A DNA stretch of 64,000 bases, taken from assembly GCF_019063845.1 (NCBI RefSeq), contig NZ_CP077683.1, forward strand, positions 2,782,501 through 2,846,500, given 5' to 3'. The notes beneath the pieces were generated by a model. It saw nothing but the letters and a program-made list of their open reading frames with translations. It did no database searches and was not told the origin of the DNA. Origin of the DNA: Geomonas subterranea (lineage in GTDB: Bacteria > Desulfobacterota > Desulfuromonadia > Geobacterales > Geobacteraceae). Position numbers and translations under genes: made by a program. The first letter of the stretch is position 1. Each line of letters opens with the position of its first letter. Below are positions 35,379 through 44,187 of this stretch, piece by piece.

Positions 35379-35649
35379 GTATTACCTCCATAGTTTGAGG
35401 GGGAGCCATGTTGCGGTTGGATTACATCCGAATGCGCAAAAAATTAAGCCACGCCAACAATTCGGAGTCAAGAAACTTTTTTAACAGGGCTAGGGGATCG
35501 ACCGATGCGGGCATCCCGATTGCCTCAGGATTTCTCTCGACGTGTTCCCGTTGGGGGTAGCGTCGGCAGCATCGTTGCTAATGCGGATGTCGTGTGGCAA
35601 CCTTCCCCAAGTTAGTGTGGAAGTGAACAAGCCATGGCGGAGGAGCCCC
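35379..35649. other. Intergenic region before the zinc-ribbon gene
   Basis: Likely divergent promoters. The stretch GAACAAGCCATGGCGG at 35624-35639 recurs at 42969-42984 ahead of another small zinc-finger gene. Confidence 0.5.
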
Positions 35650-35817
35650 ATGAGTGACCTGCTTGAGGACCTGCTGGCTTTTTTCTATGCCACCTCAGAC
35701 GAGCCGGTCTCCTGTGCCCGGTGCGGCAGGAAACTGCCCGTGGGAGAGAAATACGGGGTAAATGAGAACGGAGAGCCACACTGCTTGGACTGCAGTGATC
35801 AGGAGGACGAGGAATAA
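35650..35817 (+). CDS. Small zinc-ribbon protein
   Basis: 55 residues from the ATG at 35650, preceded by GGAGGAGCCCC. Four cysteines as CARC and CLDC around a short loop (GEKYGVNENGEPHC) form a zinc ribbon; the ends are acidic (DQEDEE, LLEDLL). Such proteins often act as adaptors or regulators, but this one has no recognised family. It is 18 bases ahead of the amidase-like gene and probably cotranscribed with it. Confidence 0.6.
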   Translation: MSDLLEDLLAFFYATSDEPVSCARCGRKLPVGEKYGVNENGEPHCLDCSDQEDEE

Positions 35818-35835
35818 ACACCGGAGGGAGCAACC

Positions 35836-36309
35836 ATGAACAGCGACAGCAAGCAATCCCCTCTTCAGCATGCCCCCTGGCTGGACATCGCCCGCAAAGA
35901 AATTGGCCAAAAGGAAGTAGTCGGCCAAGAGGACAACCTGAGAATACTTGCCTACCATGCCACGACCACCCTGAAAGCCACCGACGACGAGACACCGTGG
36001 TGTTCCTCCTTCGTCAATTGGTGCCTCAAGGAGGCCGGCATAAAAGGCACTGACTCAGCTGCTGCAAAAAGCTGGGTCCGCTGGGGGGTGCCATCGGGAC
36101 CGGTGCCGGGAGCTATCACCGTCATCTGCAGCAGCAAGGCGACCGACCGCAGTTTCTCAACATCCGGCGCCCACGTCGGCTTCCTCGTCAAGGAAACCGC
36201 GACCCACTTCAGGTTGCTTGGAGGGAATCAAAGCAACAGCGTGAAGGAGTCGAGTTTTCCCAAAAAGAGCTGGACCTTGCTGGGGCGACGCTGGCCTGTG
36301 AATTGTTAA
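35836..36309 (+). CDS. TIGR02594-family CHAP/amidase-like protein
   Basis: 157 residues; ATG preceded by GGAGGGAGCAACC. Conserved features of the family are present: WLDIARKEIGQKEVVG near the start, the nucleophile-type Cys in DETPWCSSFVNWCL (about residue 56), the His in GAHVGFLV (about 116) and the Asn in LLGGNQSN (about 133). These match a papain-like NlpC/P60-CHAP fold that cleaves peptidoglycan. There is no signal peptide, so export would need lysis, a secretion system or a partner. It heads a run with an exported protein, an M15 peptidase and another exported protein. Confidence 0.8.
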   Translation: MNSDSKQSPLQHAPWLDIARKEIGQKEVVGQEDNLRILAYHATTTLKATDDETPWCSSFVNWCLKEAGIKGTDSAAAKSWVRWGVPSGPVPGAITVICSSKATDRSFSTSGAHVGFLVKETATHFRLLGGNQSNSVKESSFPKKSWTLLGRRWPVNC

Positions 36310-36332
36310 CCATGAGAGTGCGAGATGGTGAC

Positions 36333-36839
36333 ATGAAGCTGATCCTCCTTGCGTGGGTAATCGTGGTGCTCCTGTCAGCACCCCCAGTTGCCGCAACCGA
36401 GCAGCAGCCACACGACGAGCAACGAGAGGAGCCTCGTCGCGCTATGCCACATCCTCCCCAGTCACCCTTGCGTTTCACGCAGGCAAGAGGGAACGAGCGG
36501 CAGTCCCTGGAAGTGACCTATATCGATCCCAAGACCATTGTGTTCAGACTGGCGAAGTCCGGAACGTGCAGTCGACACGAGCAAGGAAGGGCCAAAATCA
36601 TAAGTAACTGGTGGTTAGGTGCCGAGACGGATGAAAACGAAGCAGGAGAAGCTATCGCCGTGCAGGAGTACACCTTCAGCAAAAACAGCAAATGCAACAT
36701 CAACTTTCGAATCGACGAAGGGAAATGGGGCCAAGCAACAGTCCGCGAAGCCGCCGCGTGCAACGCGAAGTGTCCCGCGTCAGCAGAACCGATGCATCTT
36801 TTCACAACAAAGGAACATCCGTATTTGATAGGGAAATGA
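36333..36839 (+). CDS. Exported hypothetical protein
   Basis: 168 residues from the ATG at 36333 (an ATG at 36312 is also possible). Signal peptide MKLILLAWVIVVLLSAPPVAA, then a Pro-rich stretch and a globular part with six cysteines (SGTC, SKCN, ACNAKC). No family recognised. It follows the amidase-like gene by 23 bases and is likely in the same operon, so it may be its periplasmic partner or inhibitor; this is inference. Confidence 0.55.
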   Translation: MKLILLAWVIVVLLSAPPVAATEQQPHDEQREEPRRAMPHPPQSPLRFTQARGNERQSLEVTYIDPKTIVFRLAKSGTCSRHEQGRAKIISNWWLGAETDENEAGEAIAVQEYTFSKNSKCNINFRIDEGKWGQATVREAAACNAKCPASAEPMHLFTTKEHPYLIGK

Positions 36840-36894
36840 AGCCTAACAGATATGTGCATCCTGCACTGAAAATTCGTGCCTACGTGAGGTTCGT

Positions 36895-37575
36895 ATGGTG
36901 CATCTGGTTGATTCCGTTGGCGAGGGGGGGCGAAATTACACCATCGATGTTTTACGCGTACAAATCCTACTGAAATCAAAAGGCTATACCATCCCACCTG
37001 GTCGCGGTATCTGTGGGACCGCGACCATAGCTGCAATAAAAAAGTTTCAAGCTGCATTCATGTCACAACCTACCGGCTTAATCGAGCCCCATAGCGTTAG
37101 CTTGCAAAAACTGACTGATGAAAGCCACGCAATTTATGAATGGAGCGGAGATTCTTCACAATGGTCCCAGGATAAGAAGTTAAAAAGCCTCGCTCCTGAC
37201 TTACGAGGGAAGGTAGTATTCATCATCGACAAGTTAAGGAGGGATGGATTTTGCCCATCTATTTACTACGGGTGGAGATCCGTAGCCGTTCAATTGGTAC
37301 TCCATTCTTCAGGCAGATCCAAGGTAAAATTCAGCTTCCACAACGCCCAACTCATCGATGGGACTCCTAATTCCTATGCTGCAGACATCATTGATTCGCG
37401 CTTTGGGTGGACCAATCAAGCCGAGATAATGGGTTTCTGGAGTGCACTGGGAAACACGGCAAAATCCCAAGGCCTGATATGGGGCGGAGATTGGAGTAGT
37501 TTTCCTGACGTTGCTCATGTTCAGTTGGTTCCCAACTCGTTGTTGCGCACGGTAAAACAGGAGAGTGGGCTATGA
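36895..37575 (+). CDS. Peptidoglycan-binding M15-like endopeptidase
   Basis: 226 residues; GTGAGGTTCGT precedes the ATG. An N-terminal PG_binding_1 domain (about 17-75: VLRVQILLKSKGYTIPPG, TIAAIKKFQ) is followed by a VanY/M15C-like domain. The metal site shows in SFHNAQL...SYAADIID (His and Asp) and in the closing GLIWGGDWSSFPDVAHVQL, as in phage endolysins of the L-alanyl-D-glutamate peptidase type. No signal peptide. Spacing of the His and Asp is wider than in the canonical SxHxxGxAxD motif. The downstream exported protein overlaps it by 4 bases. Confidence 0.75.
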   Translation: MVHLVDSVGEGGRNYTIDVLRVQILLKSKGYTIPPGRGICGTATIAAIKKFQAAFMSQPTGLIEPHSVSLQKLTDESHAIYEWSGDSSQWSQDKKLKSLAPDLRGKVVFIIDKLRRDGFCPSIYYGWRSVAVQLVLHSSGRSKVKFSFHNAQLIDGTPNSYAADIIDSRFGWTNQAEIMGFWSALGNTAKSQGLIWGGDWSSFPDVAHVQLVPNSLLRTVKQESGL

Positions 37576-38339
37576 GATGGGTCCTGCTGTTATCCCTGAT
37601 TTTTGTATCCGCGTCTGCCAACGCAGAAGAGGTATGGCTTGTTATTGGTGCAAGTGACCCAACCCCTGCCGGCATAGCACAGAAAGCGAAAAGGTCCGGC
37701 CAAGACTCCGGAATCATCATCCAAAGCAGGGACTGTGGAGACAAGAGCAACGTTTTCGTGTGGGCAGTCAAAATAGAGCCATCATCGAAGGCAGCCAAAG
37801 AAACCCTCGAAACGTTTCATTTCCCTGGTGCATATATAAAAAAGTGCCAAATAACGCAGGGAAGCCTCCTTGCCTTTAGAGAAAACGTCGTCGATCGGTC
37901 TATTGCCGACGTGCCAGCTACAACGGTTAACTGGGAAGATGCCGACCGGGTTTCGAGCATCCAGCCTCTTCAACAGACCGGTCACATAGTCATCTCCCGC
38001 TACTACAATGGCAGCGTGGATGACCCGCTCGAGGGCAGAAGAGAGCGAGTGATTTTGATCGAATCAAGTGGCGCTCGGCACCTACTGCAGCAGGAATGTG
38101 TCAATCCAGAGGACTTCACCACCACAGGAGGTTTAATCGCTTACCAATGCGTCATAGGGCAGGCTGGGGACCAGTTGCTGCACAATGTTGTGGTTTTTGC
38201 CATGGATGGGAAGAAGCTAAAGGAAATCAGAAACTGCAGGAATCCCAAATTGCCCATCAAAGGTTCTGTTGCTTGTCAAAGAGAGTCTGTAGGCGCAGAC
38301 GGGGCTCTGCGCCTACAGATAATGAATCAGTTTTATTGA
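37572..38339 (+). CDS. Exported hypothetical protein coupled to the M15 peptidase
   Basis: 255 residues; its ATG overlaps the M15 stop (ATGA), so the two are translationally coupled. Signal peptide MRWVLLLSLIFVSASANA and a mature part with six cysteines (RDCGD, KKCQ, QECVN, YQCV, NCRN, ACQR), suggesting disulfides. The N-terminus reads VWLVIGASDPTPAGIAQKA, a repeat-free beta-rich protein. No family recognised. Tight coupling to a peptidoglycan hydrolase lacking a signal peptide is the pattern of a periplasmic immunity partner, but this is unproved. Confidence 0.6.
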   Translation: MRWVLLLSLIFVSASANAEEVWLVIGASDPTPAGIAQKAKRSGQDSGIIIQSRDCGDKSNVFVWAVKIEPSSKAAKETLETFHFPGAYIKKCQITQGSLLAFRENVVDRSIADVPATTVNWEDADRVSSIQPLQQTGHIVISRYYNGSVDDPLEGRRERVILIESSGARHLLQQECVNPEDFTTTGGLIAYQCVIGQAGDQLLHNVVVFAMDGKKLKEIRNCRNPKLPIKGSVACQRESVGADGALRLQIMNQFY

Positions 38340-38516
38340 TGCCGCCCGCCGAACCGCTGGTGATTTCGCCGACGACCAAAACTCTCAGCTGGACCTTGAA
38401 GCAGAGGCTGCATGCGTTGGAGTGGCTTCAATTAGCTTGATTCTTCCTACCCTTTAATTTAAATTGCGTCTAACCTGTGGCTCATCCATGCTGTGACGCA
38501 AAGGGCGAGAAGAGCG

Positions 38517-39491
38517 ATGCTATCGAAATACGTCAAGCTGTTTACCTCTCTTAACCGCGCTCCGGGCCCGAGTTGGACAGAGGACACAAAACGCAAAGCC
38601 CCGCATAAGCCGATCCTGCTCTTGGCAGTGATGGACCTAATACAACGTGGTGTCATCACTGCTCCTTTCATTGATGCCTGCGGTGATTTAGTTGAGTTGA
38701 ACGAGTTGTTCGGACTTTACTGGTTGCGCATCGTCCCGTTGGGGCAAACGTCCAGCATTGCCTTCCCTTTTTCCCGGCTCGACCGGGAACCGTTCTGGCA
38801 CCTGCTTCCGCACCCGGGCAAGGAAATAACTCCGTCCATAATAACCAGCACCACTTCAATTACCTATCTACGGAAGCATGTCCTTGGGGCTACGATAGAC
38901 GATGAGCTATTTCTGCTGATGAAATCAGCAGCAGGCCGAGAGTCGTTAAGGGAAGCTTTGTTGCTGTCATGCTTCTCACAGATGGCGCAGGTGCTGCTTC
39001 GCGAGCAGTCGATGATAAACAGCGAGGCGTACGAGTACAGCCGCATACTTGAGGAAAAGTCGCATCTTCCCATGGTGAGAGCAATTGTAGAAGCGAGGAG
39101 TTACCGTCCAGCCGCACGAGACCAAGCTTTCCGAAGGGCTGTCATCAAGGCTTATGATCATCGATGCGCCCTGTGTGGCGTCCGGATCATTACGCCCGAA
39201 CAGCACACAGCTGTTGATGCCGCGCACATCGTGCCGTGGAGCAAAACCCAAAACGACGACATCCGAAACGGCATGGCCCTCTGCAAGCTTTGCCACTGGG
39301 CCTTTGACAGGGGAATGATGGGCGTCACGGACGATTACAACGTCCTCACCTCCCGTCAAATAATTGCCGACCCGAACTTTCCCGGTTTTCTGCTCACCTT
39401 GAAAGGTAGAGCAATTATTCCGCCGCAGGATCATGCTCTTTGGCCCGCCAGGCATTACCTGTCAGTACACCGGAAGCAATGGCGGTTATAA
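38517..39491 (+). CDS. HNH restriction endonuclease, phosphorothioate-reader type
   Basis: 324 residues from the ATG at 38517 (GAGAAGAGCG upstream). The N-terminal ~150 residues (KAPHKPILLLAVMDLIQRG, AFPFSRLDREPFWHL) match the ScoMcrA-like sulfur-binding domain that reads phosphorothioate-modified DNA. The C-terminal HNH domain has zinc ligands RCALCG (near 216) and LCKLCH, and the catalytic core VDAAHIVPWSK (AHI as the first His). This layout is that of type IV enzymes that cut phosphorothioate DNA. No dnd modification genes are in the window, consistent with a stand-alone barrier to modified DNA. Sulfur specificity is inferred from family only. Confidence 0.8.
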   Translation: MLSKYVKLFTSLNRAPGPSWTEDTKRKAPHKPILLLAVMDLIQRGVITAPFIDACGDLVELNELFGLYWLRIVPLGQTSSIAFPFSRLDREPFWHLLPHPGKEITPSIITSTTSITYLRKHVLGATIDDELFLLMKSAAGRESLREALLLSCFSQMAQVLLREQSMINSEAYEYSRILEEKSHLPMVRAIVEARSYRPAARDQAFRRAVIKAYDHRCALCGVRIITPEQHTAVDAAHIVPWSKTQNDDIRNGMALCKLCHWAFDRGMMGVTDDYNVLTSRQIIADPNFPGFLLTLKGRAIIPPQDHALWPARHYLSVHRKQWRL

Positions 39492-39699
39492 TCACTTCTG
39501 ACGAACAGTCTTTCTATCTTAGCCCCTCGGAAACGGCACTCTTAAGACGTAGGACTCTATTACTGTCAAGTTCGGAAAATTTTCTAGGCATCTGCTGCTA
39601 CCACATGCAAGACTACGAATATCCCATACAGTGGAACACCATGGTATAAAGGTGTAGCTATTGAGCCTTTTGAAAGTGATGCTGCAGTGGAGGGGCCGA
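39492..39699. other. Intergenic region with a broken coding fragment
   Basis: A frame of about 45 codons without a start codon (after a TAG near 39586) reads [20 protein letters not shown] and ends at 39720, overlapping the next gene's 5' end. It looks protein-like and may be a remnant of a displaced gene. Confidence 0.35.
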
Positions 39700-41700
39700 T
39701 TGAAAAGATCCTACTATTCTAGTTCGATACATAGCTTCCTGGCAACGCCCACAGAAGCCATCATCGGCATTCTGAGTTCAGAAAGCAACTTCTCCGTTTT
39801 ACAAACCCAACTGAAGGCCTGGCAATATCAGATCAACTTCCTCAAGGAAGTACTCAGCGAGTATAAGGGCAAGATTTTCTTTGAGTTCTCAATCCCTCGC
39901 ATGGGAAAGCGAATCGACGTTGTTTTGCTCATAAAAGGGGCTGTTTTCATCCTGGAATTTAAAGTTGGAGAGCAATTATTTAACCAAAACAGCATTGATC
40001 AGGTATGGGACTACGGCCTTGATTTAAAAAACTTTCACGAGACTAGCCACAATAGATATATTTTCCCAGTACTTATTGCGACGGAAGCAAAAGCATCATT
40101 CGATGCCTCAACTCTAACTCATCAAGCAGATAAGTTATTCGCCCCAATCAAAGCTGATCCTTCTTCCATAGCAGCAGTATTTGCCTCAGCATTAACTTTA
40201 GTTGAAGGCGATGAAAATGATACAATTCTCTGGGAAAGTGGGAAGTATCGTCCTACTCCTACAATCATCGAAGCAGCAATGGCATTGTACAATAACCACT
40301 CCGTGGCCGACATAATCCGTACAGATGCGTGCGCAATAAATCTATCTAAGACAAGTGGGACATTGTCAGACATCATCACACACTCCAAACAAAATTCGAT
40401 TAAGTCAATTTGCTTTGTAACCGGGGTTCCGGGAGCAGGCAAAACTCTAGTTGGTCTTGATATTGCCAATAAGCACACAGACCCAGACGACAGCCTCCAT
40501 AGCGTTTTTCTTTCGGGAAATGGACCTCTGGTTGCAGTTCTTCGAGAAGCCTTAGCCCAAGACAAAGTGCATCAAGAAAAAGAAAAAGGATTCAAAGTTA
40601 AGAAAAGTACAGTCCTTGGTGAGGTTAAGGGGTTCATACAAAATGTGCATCACTTTCGCGATGATTGTTTGACCGACAAGACCCCACCTGTAGAGCATGT
40701 AGTTCTATTTGAGGAGGCACAAAGAGCATGGAATGTCGAACAGACATCAAGCTTCATGCTACGGAAAAAAGGATGTCCGGACTTCGCTCATTCTGAACCT
40801 GAATTTCTTATTTCTTGTCTCGATCGTCACACTGATTGGGCTGTTATCGTTTGCCTTGTGGGCGGAGGCCAAGAAATTAATACAGGTGAAGCAGGTATAG
40901 AGGAATGGATCGAAGCGATGATCAACCACTTCCCTCATTGGCACGTTCACATTTCGCCCAATTTGCATGATAGCGAGTACGGCGCAGGGGCGGCTCTTCA
41001 CCAACTATCGTCTCACCCCTACGTCAACTACAACGAATATCTTCATCTTTGGGTCTCAATGCGGTCTTTTCGTGCAGAAGAGGTTTCTCACCTGATAAAG
41101 CTATTACTCGACCAGAACGAAGAAGATGCGCAAGTGACCCAAGCACGTTTGAGCAGCCGATACCCCATAGTTATCACACGTGATATTGAGGTGGCTAAAC
41201 AGTGGGTAAAGAGGAAAGCCCGAGGTTCTGAACGGTATGGGATTGTTGTTTCTTCACAAGCAGCAAGACTAAAACCACTTGCAGTGGATGTGCGGACTCC
41301 AGTGGATCCAGTTCATTGGTTTCTAGACGATAAAGATGATGTGCGTTCTAGCTACTACTTAGAGGACGTGGCTACAGAATTTCAGGTGCAGGGCCTTGAA
41401 TTAGATTGGGTTTGCGTCATTTGGGATGCAGACTTCCAGTACGCACCCTTAGGCTGGCAATACCGTTCCTTCTGCGGAAGTCGCTGGAATGAAATCCGCA
41501 AAGAAGAGCGGAAAAAGTATCTTAAAAACGCTTATCGCGTCATTTTAACGAGAGCACGACAGGGGATGGTGATAGTCGTCCCCAAAGGGGACAAAGAAGA
41601 CAAAACCCGTCCCCCTCATTTCTACGACACCACATTCAATTATCTTCAACAGATCGGGTTTCAGGTTTTAGAAAATGCAGCCGGTGTAGGCGCGACATGA
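39700..41700 (+). CDS. Nuclease-helicase fusion (PD-(D/E)XK plus DUF2075)
   Basis: 666 residues. I chose the TTG at 39700 because GGAGGGG at 39688-39694 sits 5 bases upstream and the protein then begins [13 protein letters not shown], like other members; a TTG at 39661 is weaker. Residues ~55-100 form a PD-(D/E)XK-type nuclease core ([29 protein letters not shown]). A SF1-type DUF2075 helicase follows: Walker A GVPGAGKT near 242, Walker [10 protein letters not shown] near 334, and [19 protein letters not shown] ([14 protein letters not shown]) motif VI. Such fusions recur in defence islands. Low GC content relative to flanking core genes suggests transfer. Confidence 0.85.
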   Translation: MKRSYYSSSIHSFLATPTEAIIGILSSESNFSVLQTQLKAWQYQINFLKEVLSEYKGKIFFEFSIPRMGKRIDVVLLIKGAVFILEFKVGEQLFNQNSIDQVWDYGLDLKNFHETSHNRYIFPVLIATEAKASFDASTLTHQADKLFAPIKADPSSIAAVFASALTLVEGDENDTILWESGKYRPTPTIIEAAMALYNNHSVADIIRTDACAINLSKTSGTLSDIITHSKQNSIKSICFVTGVPGAGKTLVGLDIANKHTDPDDSLHSVFLSGNGPLVAVLREALAQDKVHQEKEKGFKVKKSTVLGEVKGFIQNVHHFRDDCLTDKTPPVEHVVLFEEAQRAWNVEQTSSFMLRKKGCPDFAHSEPEFLISCLDRHTDWAVIVCLVGGGQEINTGEAGIEEWIEAMINHFPHWHVHISPNLHDSEYGAGAALHQLSSHPYVNYNEYLHLWVSMRSFRAEEVSHLIKLLLDQNEEDAQVTQARLSSRYPIVITRDIEVAKQWVKRKARGSERYGIVVSSQAARLKPLAVDVRTPVDPVHWFLDDKDDVRSSYYLEDVATEFQVQGLELDWVCVIWDADFQYAPLGWQYRSFCGSRWNEIRKEERKKYLKNAYRVILTRARQGMVIVVPKGDKEDKTRPPHFYDTTFNYLQQIGFQVLENAAGVGAT

Positions 41701-41896
41701 TCCTGTCGTAAAGGGACTACAGAGAGGACCCGCGAGCGACTTTATTCCTTTACTTTTCTCATGTTGACTTGTACCCCACCACACCGGCGGGTCTAGGACA
41801 CACAGGACCTCTTTCAAGAGTCTTCAGTTTTTCTTTTGAAGCCCCCCCTTCTCCAGAAACATGTTCCTGGCGTGCCTTGGGCACGAACTTCTTGTT
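41701..41896. other. Intergenic region, convergent genes
   Basis: About 196 bases between the helicase and the minus-strand DUF2845 gene. No clear hairpin found. Confidence 0.3.
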
Positions 41897-42559
41897 TTAA
41901 TAACCGTGGTCAAGGCTGAGAACCTTTGTCACACGACTGCTGTCAAAACAGATCCCTTGCATAAACTCGTTGGGGCCGAAGTTGTAAAGCCATATCTCGG
42001 GACAATCCCTGTTGCCGCCAAATCGACTTACGGGCTGTGCGCACTTCTCTAACACCTCTTGCTTTGAATCTCCTTTCGTTGCCAGGCCGTTATTGCACCG
42101 GCACGATTCGAACACATTCATACCTGTATGCGCCTTTGCCGCCGCGTTCATGGCAATTACAGCGAGATTAGGCGGTTGTGCGGCCTGTACAGGTACATTT
42201 ACTCTCTGCGTGACTGGTTGGGACGCTAAAGGGGAAACTGCTGAATAGTCTTGCACCGGTGCTGTCTGAACAGGTGCTGATTCACTTTTTTCTCGGTGTC
42301 TAGCGGGGACAATTACCACCTCATTTCCATTTTTGTCCGTGTAATGCTCGTAACCATCCGAAGTCGCCTGTGGAACCGGCTGTTCAACTCTAACCTTTGC
42401 CGGCTGTATGGGATTCACTACAATTGGAGCAGGGCTTCCAACTCCAAAGATCAGACTGGTGAGGTTGACTTTTAAAAACGCTGAACCTGCCACCATTATG
42501 AATATTGCAATGCCTAAAACGTTCCCCAAAGCACTGCTTACCTTCGATTTATGCCTCAC
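41897..42559 (-). CDS. Membrane-anchored DUF2845 protein
   Basis: 220 residues from a GTG start preceded by GGGAGGTTTACGGCA. One N-terminal membrane helix (LGNVLGIAIFIMVAGSAFL), a Pro/Gln/Val-rich linker of ~100 residues and a C-terminal DUF2845 domain (about 150-220): FESCRCNNGLATKGDSKQEV, EKCAQP, EIWLYNFGP and FDSSRVTKVLSLDHGY. DUF2845 domains are normally in small periplasmic proteins of unknown role. The domain faces the periplasm if the helix is a signal anchor. Confidence 0.8.
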   Translation of the reverse strand: MRHKSKVSSALGNVLGIAIFIMVAGSAFLKVNLTSLIFGVGSPAPIVVNPIQPAKVRVEQPVPQATSDGYEHYTDKNGNEVVIVPARHREKSESAPVQTAPVQDYSAVSPLASQPVTQRVNVPVQAAQPPNLAVIAMNAAAKAHTGMNVFESCRCNNGLATKGDSKQEVLEKCAQPVSRFGGNRDCPEIWLYNFGPNEFMQGICFDSSRVTKVLSLDHGY

Positions 42560-42735
42560 TGCCGTAAACCTCCCGATCTTACCTTTTGATGTGGTGCAGC
42601 ACTGTGAAAAAATGCATCCTTTATAACAAATACGCGATGTTTCAGAAAGTCTTTATATTAGAACATTCTCCGTCTGCTTTAAGTCCGGCCCGCCTGCCAG
42701 ATCGGCTCCCTGGTCGGGCATCTTTTGACCCAGGG
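42560..42735. other. Intergenic region
   Basis: Upstream of the DUF2845 gene; AT-rich near 42610-42670, which may hold its promoter on the minus strand. Confidence 0.3.
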
Positions 42736-42903
42736 GACGAAACCACTACCCGAGTGCAACTGGCCAGGGAGATATAGGTGATTGCGGATCACCTGGAGAT
42801 TCACTACACGTCAGTCAGTAAGATCGTGAAGAGGAGCCTTCTTCTGGTGGGCAAGGATAAGTGGGGGGGGGAGGCGGGCTTCCCCCGAAATCACCACAAA
42901 TAG
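42736..42903 (+). pseudogene. Remnant of a transposase-type HTH (REP-associated transposase C-terminus)
   Basis: A frame reads RVQLAREI, stop, IADHLEIHYTSVSKIVKRSL. The phrase IADHL-x-x-HYTSVSK is typical of the helix-turn-helix appended to REP-associated (IS200-like) tyrosine transposases. It carries an in-frame TAG and has no start or catalytic part, so it is a stump. Confidence 0.4.
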
Positions 42904-42978
42904 GGGACGAAAGAGTATACTGAATCGAAGGCCACTTTTGGAAATCAGCTAGATAATTGAGAAGCAGAGGAACAAGCC

Positions 42979-43245
42979 ATGGCGGTTGGATGGTCGCGAG
43001 ATGGGGCGGTGCAGGAGCAGATAGATGCCACGGTGGCATCCGCAGTCGAACGGGCTAAAAGCCGTTTGCCTAAGGGCGAAAGTCTCACCCATTGCGAGGA
43101 GTGCGAGGTTCCCATTCCTGAAGCGCGTCGCAAGGCAATTCCGGGAGTTCGATACTGCGTTGCCTGCCAATCAGAACTAGAAAAGAAGGAGAAGGCAGCT
43201 GCGCTCTACAACCGGAGAGGCAGCAAAGATAGCCAGCTGAAGTGA
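42979..43245 (+). CDS. DksA/TraR-family zinc-finger protein
   Basis: 88 residues; ATG at 42979 (AGAGGAACAAGCC upstream). A short helical N-terminus (VASAVERAKSRLP) is followed by the C4 zinc finger: C-EE-C ... C-VA-C, with GESLTHCEECEVPIPEARRK and RYCVACQ. This matches the short YbiI/TraR group, which can bind the RNA-polymerase secondary channel like DksA. It lacks the long DksA coiled coil with its DxxDxA tip, so its effect on transcription is uncertain. Confidence 0.85.
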   Translation: MAVGWSRDGAVQEQIDATVASAVERAKSRLPKGESLTHCEECEVPIPEARRKAIPGVRYCVACQSELEKKEKAAALYNRRGSKDSQLK

Positions 43246-43307
43246 GTACGGATCTGATCGAGGGGTAACGACTCTGATGGGGACAGTGCCTTTGCATGGG
43301 CGCAGAT

Positions 43308-43343
43308 GGAAAAAGCCGGACAGCTTCGCTGCCCGGCTTTTTC
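43308..43343. terminator. Bidirectional terminator
   Basis: GGAAAAAGCCGG-x-CAGC, loop TTCG, CTG-x-CCGGCTTTTTCC lies between the convergent DksA-like and DJ-1-like genes and has A/T runs on both sides. Confidence 0.85.
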
Positions 43344-43366
43344 CGTTGCTCATAGATGTGCTCCCC

Positions 43367-44167
43367 TCACTGCACCAACCCGGCTTTTACTGCAAACGGA
43401 TCCCAGCTCGGGTCCCGATGGGCTTCGTACTCGGTTAAGCGCTCCAGCCAGGCGGCGATGTCCTTGCCGTACAGCCGACCGATGACCGCAAGGCTCATGT
43501 CCATGCCGGCGGAGATGCCGGATGAGGTGACGACCGTGCCGTCGTCCACCCACCTCGCCTTCTTGACCCACTGCACTTTCGGCCCGGGCTGGGTCGAATC
43601 CTTCCAAAACATCTTGTTGGTGGTGGCCGGACGATCATCCAATATACCGGCTGCTGCCAGCAGCGAGGCGCCGTTGCAGACGGACATGACCAGCTCTGTC
43701 TTCGCCGCCCGCTCCCGTAACCAGTTCAGGGTTTCACGGTCCTGCAACTGCGCTATCGCTCCGATACCGCCCGGCACCAGCAGGTAGTCCAGTCGCGGGG
43801 CATCGCCGAAGCCGAAATCCGCCACGGTCTTCGGCCCCTGGTTCGAGGCGACTTCGCCCCGCTTGGCCGCTATGGTGACCACGCGGACAGTCACCCTCTT
43901 CTCTTCGCCTCCCCACACGACGGCCGGGATGTGCTTGAGGTTGCCCCACATTTCCATCGGCCCGTAGGCGTCAAGCATCTCGAAACCGGGGTAGATCAGG
44001 ACCCCGATGGTCTTCACTGTGCGCGCCGGGCTTGGGCGCAAATCCACCAGCGGCTCCTGGGACGCCGGCTGCTTCTTGTCGGCGGCGATGGCGGGCACCG
44101 CAGCCGCCAGGAACACCGGCAGGATGAGAAAGCGCAGCAGGATGTTTCGTATGTCGATCCTTTTCAT
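43367..44167 (-). CDS. Exported DJ-1/PfpI-family protein
   Basis: 266 residues with an N-terminal signal sequence (ILLRFLILPVFLAAAVPAIA) and a DJ-1/PfpI domain (about 50-255): IGVLIYPGFEMLDAYGPMEMW, DYLLVPGGIG and the nucleophile Cys in VMSVCNGASLLAAAG. Close relatives include isocyanide hydratase and ThiJ-like proteins; an exported version is unusual. The gene follows the glxA-like regulator by 20 bases in the same direction, so they form an operon. GGAG precedes the ATG. Confidence 0.85.
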   Translation of the reverse strand: MKRIDIRNILLRFLILPVFLAAAVPAIAADKKQPASQEPLVDLRPSPARTVKTIGVLIYPGFEMLDAYGPMEMWGNLKHIPAVVWGGEEKRVTVRVVTIAAKRGEVASNQGPKTVADFGFGDAPRLDYLLVPGGIGAIAQLQDRETLNWLRERAAKTELVMSVCNGASLLAAAGILDDRPATTNKMFWKDSTQPGPKVQWVKKARWVDDGTVVTSSGISAGMDMSLAVIGRLYGKDIAAWLERLTEYEAHRDPSWDPFAVKAGLVQ

Positions 44168-44187
44168 AGATTCTCCATGGGTCTAAT

